Positions 36,450 through 45,815 of a stretch of DNA of 64,000 nucleotides are shown here, one piece after another. The notes below the pieces were generated by a model that was given only the letters and a program-made list of their open reading frames with translations, was not told where the DNA came from and ran no database searches. Within the stretch, counting starts at the first letter, position 1; the number at the start of each line of letters is the position of its first letter. Both the position numbers and the translations under genes were made by a program. This DNA comes from Gnetum montanum. Lineage: Eukaryota > Streptophyta > Gnetopsida > Gnetales > Gnetaceae. The stretch covers positions 123,788 through 187,787 of the forward strand of contig MNCI01035189.1 of NCBI GenBank assembly GCA_015680685.1. Reading direction: 5' to 3'.

Positions 36450-37790
36450 TTCATTGATGAACTTAATCTTGTGAAAAAAAATATTTTTTGTTAGTAAGTC
36501 AACAAGTTGCTCTTTTGAACTAATGTGAATGAATTTGATGGTTCCTTCTTTCACTTCTTTGTTGATGAAATATACTTGATGTCAATGTGCTTAGATTTTT
36601 TGGGATGCACATAGTCTTAGGATAGTTGAATTTCTATTGTATTATCATAATTCAAATTTTTAGAAAGATCAACTTTGAATCCTAAGTAAAAGTTTATTTA
36701 GCCATAGTATTTGTTAGAGGCATTCAATCATGGTAATAAGCTTTGCTTCATAAGTGGATAAGTTGATGGATGATTATTTCTTTGATTTACAGTATATTAG
36801 ATTTTTTTCTATGCATAATGATAATTCCTTATGTGGATTTTCTATCATCATTATCTCCTACCCAATCAACATCTGAATATGCATGAAGCATATTGTCCTC
36901 TTTATTAAATTGAACCCCAAAGTTGCAAGTTCCTTTTACATACTTGAGGAGATGCAAAAGTGCTTACACGTGTGATTCTCTTGGCTCTTACATGAATCTA
37001 GATAAGTATGATTTTGCATATTATAAATCTATTCTAGTGTGGTAGAGAAACCAAAGTGATCCAATCATGGTTCTATACATGGTTGCATCTATGAGAGGAG
37101 TCTTATCTTTGCTGGTTAACTTTAAATTGTATAACCAAGGACTGTTGATTGGCTTCTCATTATTTAGATTAATTATTTTAATGATGAAATTTGCATTTTT
37201 TTGATGAATCTTCATTCCATTATTATCTTGGTTCACTTTAATTTTTCAAAGAGTATTTGAGTTCTCAAAGATCCTTCATTTTGAATTCAATTTTCATGTC
37301 ATTCTTAAAAACTTCTACTAGTTTTTTATTGGTGGCAATACAAATAATGTCATCTACATATTGTGATATGATGATGAATTCATCTTCTTCCTTCTTGAAA
37401 TATAATGTTGGTTCATATATGAAATTTTAATAATTCTTTCCACTAAGATAGTCAATAATTCTCTGGAACCAGGCCTTCGGTGCCTACTTTAGGCCATATA
37501 GAGCTTTGTTGAGTTTGCATACTTTAATAACATAATATTTAGGTTGGTAGATGTATAATTATTTGATGTATCCATTTAGACATGCTAAGTTGACATGTAT
37601 TTGTTGAACCATGATGGCTGGAAATAGACTTGACTAGACTTGTTAGATGGTGTCTTTCATATTTATTTCAAATTCACCGTTTTGCATAGAGAAAATTGTC
37701 ATTGTAGATTTACTAGTTTCTTCATTCTCATCCATTCCTCCTTGATTGTTCTATCAGTTTTTCTATGCATTAACATTCATTTCTTTCCTT
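36450..37790 (-). pseudogene. Copia fragment G reverse transcriptase and RNase H
   Basis: On the minus strand: an N-terminal RT trace, ending HVNLACLNGYIK, then VCKLNKALYGLK, APKAWFQRIIDYLSG, KKEEDEFIIISQYVDDI and KNDMKIEFKMKDL. Later, PLIDATMYRTMIGSLWFLYH. The YVDD catalytic pair is intact, unlike element F. RNase H continues to about 36480 with stops. Gag, protease and integrase are missing. It lies just downstream of the OSCA1-like exons on the same strand. Confidence 0.72.
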
Positions 37791-38227
37791 CAATGACCAT
37801 GTAGAGATAACACGAAATGAAAGATATTTCATTGTTTACTTTTTCAAAAACCAAAGGTAAAAAGACAAGTTCTCAACCACTGAGACAATCCTCCATTGAA
37901 GACACCCATTTCTCTAATTGAATCCTTCACTGAAGATGGTTTGTTTTATAGTTTTACCCAATCTAGAAGCAGCAATTACTTTGTAGGGAATAGTTGCCAA
38001 TTTTTTTTATTGCAAACTCATCTTGTATGTGATTAATCCTCTATTTGGTGCTTTTCTCCTGCACTAACTCTGCATGTCCATGATGGTTTACCTTTTCATT
38101 GCATACATGAATTTCCTGGTGATATATTTTTATTCTTCCAAACGAATAAAAACATAAAATATGAAATTGAATTATGGTCAATAATTGTTTTCTTGCAATT
38201 ATAACTCCAAGGAAAAATAAAGCATAC
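37791..38227 (-). other. Stretch downstream of OSCA exon 3
   Basis: Starts with a good donor (GTATGC) after exon 3. A 24-base segment at about 38092-38115, bounded by AG and GTAAAC on the minus strand and coding EIHVCNEK, could be a relic of the next exon (HQVVYNANK in the family). The preceding VRNVPPD region is not found. I see no other gene. Confidence 0.3.
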
Positions 38228-38363
38228 CGTGAAGTGGTTTGCACAACGACGTTGTGATGCTAAAAAATGGATCCGCATGGTTGCTATTTTATTATACTCA
38301 GTGTAGAGCACATAGCACGTCCATGCTGTAAAGACATATGCCATAACAATGTGTGCAAAATAC
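38228..38363 (-). pseudogene. OSCA1-like: OSCA1-like channel, exon 3
   Basis: Reads YFAHIVMAYVFTAWTCYVL, then YTEYNKIATMRIHFLASQ and ends NHFT at a GTATGC donor. This matches the second transmembrane segment and the following cytoplasmic start of plant OSCA1/CSC1 channels (FWAHIIMAYAFTIWTCY...MRLQFLAS...QFT). Exon 2 ends in phase 2, so exon 3 should supply one base before TAT. The base before it is preceded by CAA rather than CAG, so the canonical acceptor appears lost. The AG one base downstream would shift the frame to an early TAG. Exons for the rest of the roughly 770-residue family protein are not present. Confidence 0.75.
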
Positions 38364-38971
38364 TTGCCACAAACAAAAGTTTCAAGTCAACATGAAAAAG
38401 AACAAATAGCTCTGAAAAAATGCTTTCAATTTACTTAAAATCTATACTACAATCATTATAATTATTAGTTTAATATGGATTATATCTAACAAATAACACC
38501 ACAAACTTCAGCAGAGCTTATAATGAAAAATAAAAATGGAAAGGATAAATATTGCATTTGCTAGCCTCCACATTCAAACTCAAAATTCATCAATGCTTTA
38601 TCTCACAAGCATGTGTGCATTTACTTATGAAAAACAACATTCCAACATGTATTGATGAAAGATTGCCAACTGCAGAACATAGATTACTTAATAAAATCTT
38701 AACATCATTCTTTAATAATTAAAAAAGGGTAATATTGCAATTGCATCATTGGTAGCTAAATCAGATATTGCAATTGCATTTTTGGTAGCTATCAATTTTG
38801 TTCTTGCATGCAATGAACACTTAGCTGCTACCAATAAAGGCAGTAAATTTAGTTTTAAGAAGCAGATGATAATTATTATATATAACTAGAAAACAATGCT
38901 CTCATATAACTGCTTGGTTAAGAAATTGTAAGAATTTAATAGAACATTGCAAAAAAATAAATGAGACTAAC

Positions 38972-39244
38972 CTCTTAGAACCTGGTTTAATATTTGATAT
39001 GGAAAGCTTATCAACACCGCTGCTATACGTTATTCTGTTATCCATTATTTCTTCTGTTTCTGTCAAAGTTCCCCCATACATTATTTCTTCTGTTTCTGTC
39101 AATGTTCCCCCTGTGAAATTTACTGGAACTGTCAAAGTTCCCCCATACATTATTTCTCTTGTTTCTGTCAATGTTCCCCCTGTGAAATTTACTGGAACGA
39201 GGATAACCCAGGCAAGGATCATCATTGGTATAAAGGTTTTTAGA
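38972..39244 (-). CDS. OSCA1-like: OSCA1-like channel, exon 2 with nested in-frame duplications
   Basis: Acceptor TTTGTGTTTCAG precedes TCTAAAAACC; donor GTTAGT follows AAGAG. The phase-2 end of exon 1 (TCC GG) joins the T to give Gly. The product begins LKTFIPMMILAWVILVPVNF, the conserved first part of OSCA channels, and ends DKLSISNIKPGSKR. Between them the family has one short loop; here VPVNFTGGTLTET-EIMYGGTLT (23 residues) occurs twice, and a third GGTLTETEEIM-like unit follows. The order implies a 36-bp duplication, then a 69-bp duplication spanning it. All copies stay in frame. The loop is expected to face outside the membrane. Start and end were set by splice signals, not by ATG. Confidence 0.85.
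39080..39205 (-). repeat. Nested tandem duplication inside OSCA exon 2
   Basis: On the plus strand the words TGTCAATGTTCCCCCTGTGAAATTTACTGGAAC and CAAAGTTCCCCCATACATTATTTCT alternate. The 69-bp unit is present twice and a 36-bp unit underlies it. The copies differ at one or two bases only (a GAA/AGA difference gives TREIM against TEEIM), so the duplications are recent compared with the decay of the surrounding retroelements. Confidence 0.85.
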
Positions 39245-40361
39245 CTGAAACACAAAAACAAAAACAGGTCATGTAAGATATACAGATGATTGTCTAGATG
39301 TTATGAAAAGCACTGCATCACAATTCATCGTAACAAATAACCTCCTTCATATTAATCCACAAACAAGACAAATATGTTCATCAAAGCTATTGCAAACAAA
39401 CTTCTATTTCTTCCTTGTCTCAGACAAGAAACATGGGAGAAACATTTTCTTTAATTATTTAATAGTTGCAGTCTTGCATAAGCACTTGCAACTCCTCTTT
39501 GAATTCCTGGAGGTTTGTTTTCTCCATCCTTTTTCCTACCTCTGAAAAGTCTTACCCTCGTAATCTACCTTTTGTTGTTGGTTTCGCTACCTTTGTCAAT
39601 GACAAAAGCCTGAGTTTGAGTTCACAATTAACCTAGTTTGAAAGCATCATCCCCGCATTGATTATTATTTGTTAGCTCTAGACTATATTTGGGTTCGCAA
39701 TTGTATGACTGGATGATAGAGTTCATTTGTTCAACCTTTCAGAATAGGCCTTCTAGAGTTGGTAGCTGGATTTCAGACATCTAATTTCTGTAGGCAAAGG
39801 TAATTAACAGGTGAATTGTGTGTATAGTTTCCAATTGTTTATTAATACAAAGCCTTGAACCTCAATAATGCAATGTTAACGGAAATCACTATTACATGCG
39901 TAACCTGGTCTCTTCTAAATTTATTGAAGAATACCGTCCTCACCTCGTGGAATAGCGGGATCTCTTGATATCTCAAGCCCCTGTCACACCTATCTCATAC
40001 TTTCCAAGTAACGGTTTCTTCTCTATGGTTAGAAAGCTGTGAATAATAAAACATATTTTGGGTACTCCAACAAAGAGCAAATCAAGCTTGATACAGCTAG
40101 AAAACGCTCAGAACTCTAAGAATTTATGAAATAAACACATGTAAACCCTCAAGCATCAAAATTACGGAAACTGGATTTATTCTTACCCCTAAGAAAACAT
40201 AATCTTTTGGTCATTGCAAAAAGCTTACATTATTTTATCACTGCTCCTCATGGTTTTGGAAAACACCCAATTTGACTATTCAAAGAAGAGGTATTAATTC
40301 CAGTTATGGAAACTGCAAACCCAAAGGAATTGAACAACGAATACCGACTCAACAAACTAGC

Positions 40362-40509
40362 TTACCTTCCAAATAAGTTCAAAAACTTACATCTTCCTAC
40401 AATTAAGCGAAAACATGAGCCAATAGTGAATTTGTTTACCTTCCAAACAAGTTCAAAAACTTACATCTTCCTACAATTAAGCGAAAACATGAGCCAATAG
40501 TGAATTTGT
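40362..40509. repeat. 74-bp tandem duplication in OSCA intron 1
   Basis: Two adjacent 74-bp units starting TTACCTTCCAAA at 40362 and 40436 differ at only one or two positions (AAATAAG against AAACAAG). They continue with an identical TTCAAAAACTTACATCTTCC block. Recent unequal crossing-over or slippage is the likely cause. Confidence 0.9.
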
Positions 40510-40625
40510 TATATGAGGCTTTAGAATCAATATCAAAATGACCCAGCTTACAACAACTTCAAGATGACTCTAGCAGCTTTCCTTAAAATGAAAATTCATA
40601 GCCAGAAGATGAAGAGGTAGCTCAC

Positions 40626-40939
40626 CCGGAAACAAAAATTCGAAGAAATACAGCAGAATCAAGACCAGCATGCTCTATAAGTTCGTCTTCTGGCATCTTC
40701 AGAGCATCAAGAGCCCAGCCTAGTAGTTTTCTATATAGTTTCACGTCCAAATTCAGGAATCTTCCTATGGAGGATGAACCATTCGAGTTGTGGCAGGAAT
40801 GGTCTTTGATAAACCACTTCGAGAAATAAACTCTTTTGTTTATGGGTTGCAACCTCAAGAACACAAATCCCAATAGAAATACCAGAGCAAATATAACATT
40901 TAGAAAAGCTGAAGTTAAAATATCTTCAGCGCTGGCCAT
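40626..40939 (-). CDS. OSCA1-like: OSCA1-like channel, exon 1
   Basis: ATG at 40939 opens a 104-codon exon ending TCC GG before a GTGAGC donor. The protein starts MASAEDILTSAFLNVIFALV, with a hydrophobic segment at residues 9-29. It continues FLRLQPINKRVYFSKW, GRFLNLDVKLYRKLLGW, ALDALKMPEDELIEHAGLDS and AVFLRIF. Plant OSCA1/CSC1/ERD4-type (DUF221, TMEM63 relatives) N-termini have the same blocks in the same order, and the intron falls at the same Gly. The family forms mechano- and hyperosmolality-gated cation channels in the plasma membrane. The exon has no stop or frameshift. The gene is incomplete further on, so a functional product is unlikely from this locus alone. Confidence 0.9.
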
Positions 40940-41066
40940 CCCTCCTTCTTTGGTTCAAGCTTGTTGCAATTGCCCAACTGTGTTTCAAATTATGGCTACT
41001 TAAGCATGATAGCCCAAATAGGAATTCCTTCAGGAAAGAATGCTTACTGCTGGACAATATGTTTAC
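40940..41066 (-). promoter_or_regulatory. Short upstream region between OSCA ATG and element H
   Basis: Only about 130 bp lie between the OSCA ATG and the first base homologous to the LTR of element H. No TATA box is evident on the minus strand. Any remaining OSCA promoter must lie in or beyond the retroelement. Confidence 0.45.
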
Positions 41067-42097
41067 GGGGTATTTAAATTGTCGGGTGGTGGTCATTAAT
41101 GATGGTAATTATGGCCATTAGTGGTAGAGGTTTCGGAAGTTACGGTGGTTACGAACATTAGTGGCAAATGTTTTGGAAGTTACGGTGGTTACGGACATTA
41201 GTGGCAAATGTTTCGGAAGTTACGGTGGTTATGGTCATTAGTGGTAGACGTTTCGGAAGTTACAATGGTTGCGGACATTAATGCCAAACATTTCGGAAGT
41301 TACGGTGGTTACGATCATTAGTGGTAGACGTTTCGAAAGTTACGGTGGTTACAATCATTAGTGGCAAATGTTTCAGAAGTTACAAACATAAGTGGGCACT
41401 TAATTGGAGAACATGGGCGTTATTACATAAGAAGTGGTGGCAGTTTTTGTGGCTGTTACATGAAATATAGGTATCATTATGGATGGCCGCAGTGGCTATA
41501 ATAAAACCAAGAACGCAAAGGGGCTCTTTCTATCAATCAATCCTAAACGGTTTTGGCTATCGGTCTTGGAGGGAGAGCTTCCTCTCCACTAAGCAGTAGT
41601 TTTCTCTTTTCTTTTCTTTTCTTTACAGGTTTCCAATGGGTCTTCTCGACAACAACAGGAGGGTTCTTTCTCTCTTCTTTCTATCTGCAACAACACAGGC
41701 AACATAGCCCACGCACAAAACGTGGGATGTGCAGTTTCCTTTGGGCTGGCAACTTGTCTTGGTGGTGCAAACGTGGGTGGACGATCTTCCTCTCTACAAA
41801 AGTGCACAAAAGGTGGCAGACAGTGGCAAACTTTGAGAATCGTAGTTGCTACCCTGTGTGGATTGCGGTGGGCAGTCTCTCTTTCTCTCTCTCTCCCTCT
41901 CTTGTGGCGATCACAGTCTTCCTGTCCAGTAGGTGATACCATTGGCAGTCACAGACTGGCAGCGTCAGCAAGACCAAGGAAAATTCATTTCTTTTAGTTA
42001 CTTATTGTATTGAAGATAATTATTTAATTTAAATTCCAGATTTCTTTCTAATTTATTATTTACAAAAGGCAACGTAGCCTTCTCCAGCTGAGACTAT
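41067..42097 (+). mobile_element. 5' LTR of gypsy element H, truncated at both ends
   Basis: Homologous to 45911-46937 of the 3' LTR. The first roughly 95 bp (TGTTGATGTCAACAC...) and the last roughly 100 bp (to CATCAACA) of the 3' copy are missing here, so neither LTR terminus nor primer site is present. Contains a 40-bp minisatellite, a TATA region at 41499-41508 (GGCTATAATAAAACC), repeated CTTTTCTTTTCTTTTC (about 41605-41622) and a CT microsatellite (41876-41905). Confidence 0.82.
41116..41383. repeat. 40-bp minisatellite in LTR of element H, 5' copy
   Basis: Six full units and a seventh partial unit, each of the form CATTAGTGGYARAYGTTTCG then GAAGTTACGGTGGTTACGRN. Units starting CATTAGTGGTAG and CATTAGTGGCAA are intermixed. 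The array lies in the U3 part of the LTR, upstream of the TATA box. Confidence 0.9.
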
Positions 42098-42357
42098 TTT
42101 ATACAATTATTTTTCTTTTCAAGAAAAATATATATCTTTTTTTATATAAAAAATATAACATATTTTAGTGTTTTTCTTTACCAAAAAAATATTATTTCAA
42201 TATTTTCTTTTATTTTCGCAATTTTATAGTTTTATTCTAATAATTATATTTTATAGTTTTGTTTTATGAGTGAACTCCCTCTGCCCCTAGTCGACCAATT
42301 ACCCACCGCTTTACTTTAACAAAGCAACAAGCCTCACATTTTCCAAGTCTTATTCCT
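42098..42357. other. A+T-rich leader of element H
   Basis: Runs of A and T, no primer-binding site, no ORF. The LTR homology stops at 42097, so part of the LTR end and the primer site were lost or replaced here. Confidence 0.4.
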
Positions 42358-43368
42358 ATGAGAACTCATACTAGAATGGTAGCCAATCAACCCCCAACTC
42401 CCTTGGTTAGCAACTCCTTTAACTTTACTAACTACCACAACATCCCAAAGTCATTCCAGAACATAAATTTGTTCTACGATCCCACAAACCCTACTAGTGA
42501 TGCCCGCCAACATGTACAATGTTTTGAAACCTTACTTGAGATCCACAACATTGTCCAAAATGATGTGGCATGTAGAGTATTTGTGACAATTTTCAGAACC
42601 AAAGCAACCCAATGGTTTCTGACGCTCCCCAATGCCTCCATTAACTCATGGCAGGAGTTCAAAAATAAGTTTTTGATCCAATTTGACAAATTCATGAGCC
42701 CTGCAATCGCGTCAAATAACTTTACCAACCTAAGAAAGCTACCTGGGGAAAATGTTAGGGATTATAACCTTAGATTCCTTCACCAGCTAGCCTATGTGCC
42801 AAGTGAGATGCGTCCACAACCCAATGGCATCCTCAACTTTTACCTTTCTACTATCGACCCATTCTGTGCCTATGCCATCAAATCTGATTCAAACATAATA
42901 GAAATACAAGGAGTAATGGCTAAAGCCGTGGAGCTAAAACAAATTACCCTTATGAATAGCATTCAAACCCAGTTTGGAATGATGAGCGTTAGCAATCCTA
43001 TGCAACATAGTCCTCTACCTCTACCAACTTTCCAATGACCAACACTATGTTCCAAACTCTCATTCCCCTTCAAATGACTCAACCTACAAATAGCTATTTT
43101 CAAGGTCCCACATTTTCTCCATTCCTACCATCTAACACTGGTTTGAATGAGGATCAATCGAAGGTCTTAACTCAGTCCATCATAAACCCAAACAAGGTAC
43201 CTAATCCTGTTGAACCCATGACTTAAGCTCAAGATCAAACGACCCAGATATTAACTTCACTTCAAAAAATTTCCAACGAAGTAGTTGAATTAAAGAGAAA
43301 CAACAACAAGGGTCCTATACAACCAGAAAAGTCAAGTTCCATGATGACTATCAGTACACAATGCAAAC
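42358..43368 (+). pseudogene. Gag of element H
   Basis: ATG 42358 or 42376 (MVANQPPTP) opens a 226-codon frame ending at a TGA (43036). It includes FVTIFRTKATQWFLTLPNAS, INSWQEFKNKFLIQFDKF and LPGENVRDYNLRFLHQL, the Retrotrans_gag core that forms the virus-like particle shell. After the TGA the reading shifts by one base and continues (43035-43226 and beyond) with a P/Q/T-rich segment and KISNEVVELKRNNNKG, a short coil. One frameshift and a few stops are the main defects, so it is much younger than elements A-G. Confidence 0.8.
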
Positions 43369-43374
43369 AATTCC

Positions 43375-43735
43375 ATGATGAATAAGAAAGAGCAACCTCC
43401 TTTCCTAACAACCTTGATCATTTTAGGGAAGAATGTTCATAATTGTTTGATGGATTCTGGAGCAACTATTAGTGTCATGCCACTTGAGGTATGTAAGACT
43501 TTAGGAGCACAAATGATACCATAAACAAAAAATGTGATTCAACTTGATGGGTCCAACGTACCTGTAGTAGGGTCATCAAAAGGAGTGAAAGTGCAACTTA
43601 AACAATATCCTAGTAGTTGACATGTCACCTACCTATGGTGTGCTCTTATCTAGGACTTTTGGAGCCAAGTTTGGGGGCTTCTTTAGGTAAGATTTCTCAG
43701 AGCTATTAATCCCTATCAAAGGAAAATTTGAACAC
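43375..43735 (+). pseudogene. Protease of element H
   Basis: LGKNVHNCLMDSGATISVMP, followed by LEVCKTLG, carries the D-S-G-A catalytic motif of retroelement aspartic proteases. The frame has stops at what were probably CAA/CAG codons and a frame change after VQLKQYPSS. Confidence 0.7.
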
Positions 43736-44503
43736 ATGACTATACCTCGAGAACCATTTTACAAACAAGTAGTTACAGCCTTGGATCAACAAAATCAATC
43801 TTTGGAAAATCGAAACACTAATCTTTATGTTGGGGTTATTGAGGTTGAGCGTAGTGAACATGTGAGTGGAAGTACAAAAATAAATCTTGTCTCTCATACA
43901 GGTTCTACCCAATCCTATCAAAGTTCTAGAGAAGGTGAAGAAAGCTATGGAGACACCTTACCTTATCAACAACACCATGGATTTCGTCTAAGTCATCCAC
44001 CACCTTTAGGGGAAGATAAAGATGTAAGTAAAACCCTACATCTTAAAACATTTGAAGGTGTGCTAAATTTTAACGACACATCCATGGAACATTCTCCTAG
44101 AAAGGCTATATCCGATGACCCTCCAAGACCTAGACCTATCATTAAAACTTATATCAAAGAAAGACTTGATAGAAAACGAACAAGCAAGTTAAGATTAGGT
44201 CTTGATTTTCGTAATCTTAAGCATCAACAAATTGTTAAACAATGTCTTAACAGGAAGTACGTTGGTGAAGTCTTTAAGATAGGAGACCTAGTCTTTGAAA
44301 AAGGTAGAACATTTGACCAAGCAAATCTTCAAAGTAAGTTCTCTCCTATGTGGTCAGGCCCATTCCAAATTAAAGACATCATTGGCCCCAATGTGTACAA
44401 GGTTGCTGATGTGCAAGGATATAAGTTACCTAGAGATTTTAATGCATTCCATCCAAAGCATTTCTACTCAGGTGCCCCATGTGAACACCTAGTATATTCT
44501 TAG
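43736..44503 (+). CDS. Fused protease-tail and integrase C-terminal ORF of element H
   Basis: A clean 255-codon frame from MTIPREPFYKQVVTALDQQN. Its start is a post-protease linker. Its end reads VFKIGDLVFEKGR, then KFSPMWSGPFQIKDIIGPNV, YKVADVQGYKLPRDFNAFH, the SH3-like C-terminal domain of gypsy integrases. The whole of RT, RNase H and the integrase catalytic core is missing between them. The join (in the region 44000-44200) is in frame, giving an open chimera. It may be neutral or may be a product of the non-autonomous element; expression is unknown. Confidence 0.72.
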   Translation: MTIPREPFYKQVVTALDQQNQSLENRNTNLYVGVIEVERSEHVSGSTKINLVSHTGSTQSYQSSREGEESYGDTLPYQQHHGFRLSHPPPLGEDKDVSKTLHLKTFEGVLNFNDTSMEHSPRKAISDDPPRPRPIIKTYIKERLDRKRTSKLRLGLDFRNLKHQQIVKQCLNRKYVGEVFKIGDLVFEKGRTFDQANLQSKFSPMWSGPFQIKDIIGPNVYKVADVQGYKLPRDFNAFHPKHFYSGAPCEHLVYS

Positions 44504-45800
44504 TTGCATGTTTTCTCCCTCTTCATCATGCGTTTCATTTGTGTATAGTTGCATTTGCATATTTTCTTTGCATTTCCATCATTTCTTTCTTCGCACATTA
44601 TTTTGATTTTTGCTTTGCATATGATTTTAGTAATCATTATGATCTTTTGAGTTACTAGGCATTGGGTCATCAGAAAACCATCCGAAAATAATGAGTATAA
44701 TTCTTTATATAATATTCCTAGTACTATGACATAAAATCTCCTTTATACTATATATTTCAATAATTCTTTGATTCTTCCCAATCTTTTTCAAGGTTTTAGT
44801 TTCTATAGTTATTTTGGATTATGGAGCATAAGATTTGTGCTAACTTATCATATAATCATCATGATCATATGAGTGTAGGATAGGTGATGTTGGAGAATGG
44901 TTAGCCATAATCACTAGGTGACCTTGGAAAACCCCATTTTCCCTTTCATAAGCCCTAGCCCTCAAGTGTGATGGTCCATGGTTACCTTGTGAACAACGGG
45001 GTGAAGTGTGTTCATCTCCACTTGAGAACCCTTAGCCACCCAGGAGATCTGCTATGATGCCATCAAATTGTAATCAAAGGCACATACACGAGGGTTGAAC
45101 TACACCATGGGCAAAGTTCCGAAAGGACCATGTTCATTGGCAGTGCAGCTAATCGGCCAGCCTCGTGTTGGAATTCCTACCTTAAGAATGAAGTACACCA
45201 TGGGCAAAGTTTCCTCCAAAAAAGAAAGGAATGAGGACCGTGTTCATTAGCAGTGTAATAAGTTCTTAAGTGTGATGGGGTCCGGCAGCTATCCTCACCC
45301 TAACCTCCATTTCCCCTTTTAAACCTATTTTCGAAAAAAGAAAAAAAGGGCAAATAATCCCTTTCATCCATTTTCTTTCTCAATCTCAAAAAAAAAAAAA
45401 AAAAAGTTCCAAGGAAAAATCCAAAAGTTGTGACTAGCCACAATCTAATATGAGCCTGTCCTCCTCATTAAGTTTAGTATGGGTCTTGTGCTCAAAGTAG
45501 TCCACATGCTGTCAACTTTTACTTTGTAAGAAGATTGGGAAAGAAATCATAATTATATTTTAATTATATATAGACATTGTAGTTAAAATAAATAAATTAT
45601 ATATTTGGATTTTAATTAAATAAGATGGTGTGGTTTGGGTGGCCCATGTCTAGTTCTCTTTTGATTATATGGTTATTTTAATCATGTTTAGTTTACTTTT
45701 AAGTTTGTATTTGCTTGTTTTGTGATGTTTGTGATTCCCTACCTATTGCATCATTTTAATATTTCTGTGGTCTTGTTCCTTGCACTGGCATGCAATTAAA
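44504..45800 (+). mobile_element. 3' non-coding region of element H
   Basis: No pol. A duplicated segment of 93-bp spacing occurs at 45101-45160 and 45194-45260: each copy has TACACCATGGGCAAAGT, then AGGACC(A/G)TGTTCATT, then GCAGTG. An 18-base A run lies at 45388-45405. The end near 45801-45815 is the polypurine tract. Confidence 0.6.
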
Positions 45801-45815
45801 GGTTTGGGGGCTAAG
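45801..45815 (+). promoter_or_regulatory. Polypurine tract of element H
   Basis: GGTTTGGGGGCTAAG lies directly before the LTR start TGTTGATG. Confidence 0.75.

Noticed and set aside
38041-38244. Intact exon 4 of the OSCA-like gene
   Set aside because: Only a weak EIHVCNEK resemblance bounded by splice-like signals; the preceding conserved VRNVPPD region is missing.
41116-41383. 40-bp direct repeats as a CRISPR array
   Set aside because: Units are contiguous without unique spacers, lie inside an LTR and recur in the second LTR; the sequence is plant nuclear.
41589-41942. Minus-strand 117-residue frame in the H LTR (and 46513-46857)
   Set aside because: It translates the CT microsatellite and U5 region in antisense, has R/E low-complexity repeats and no start context; the paired LTR explains the sequence.
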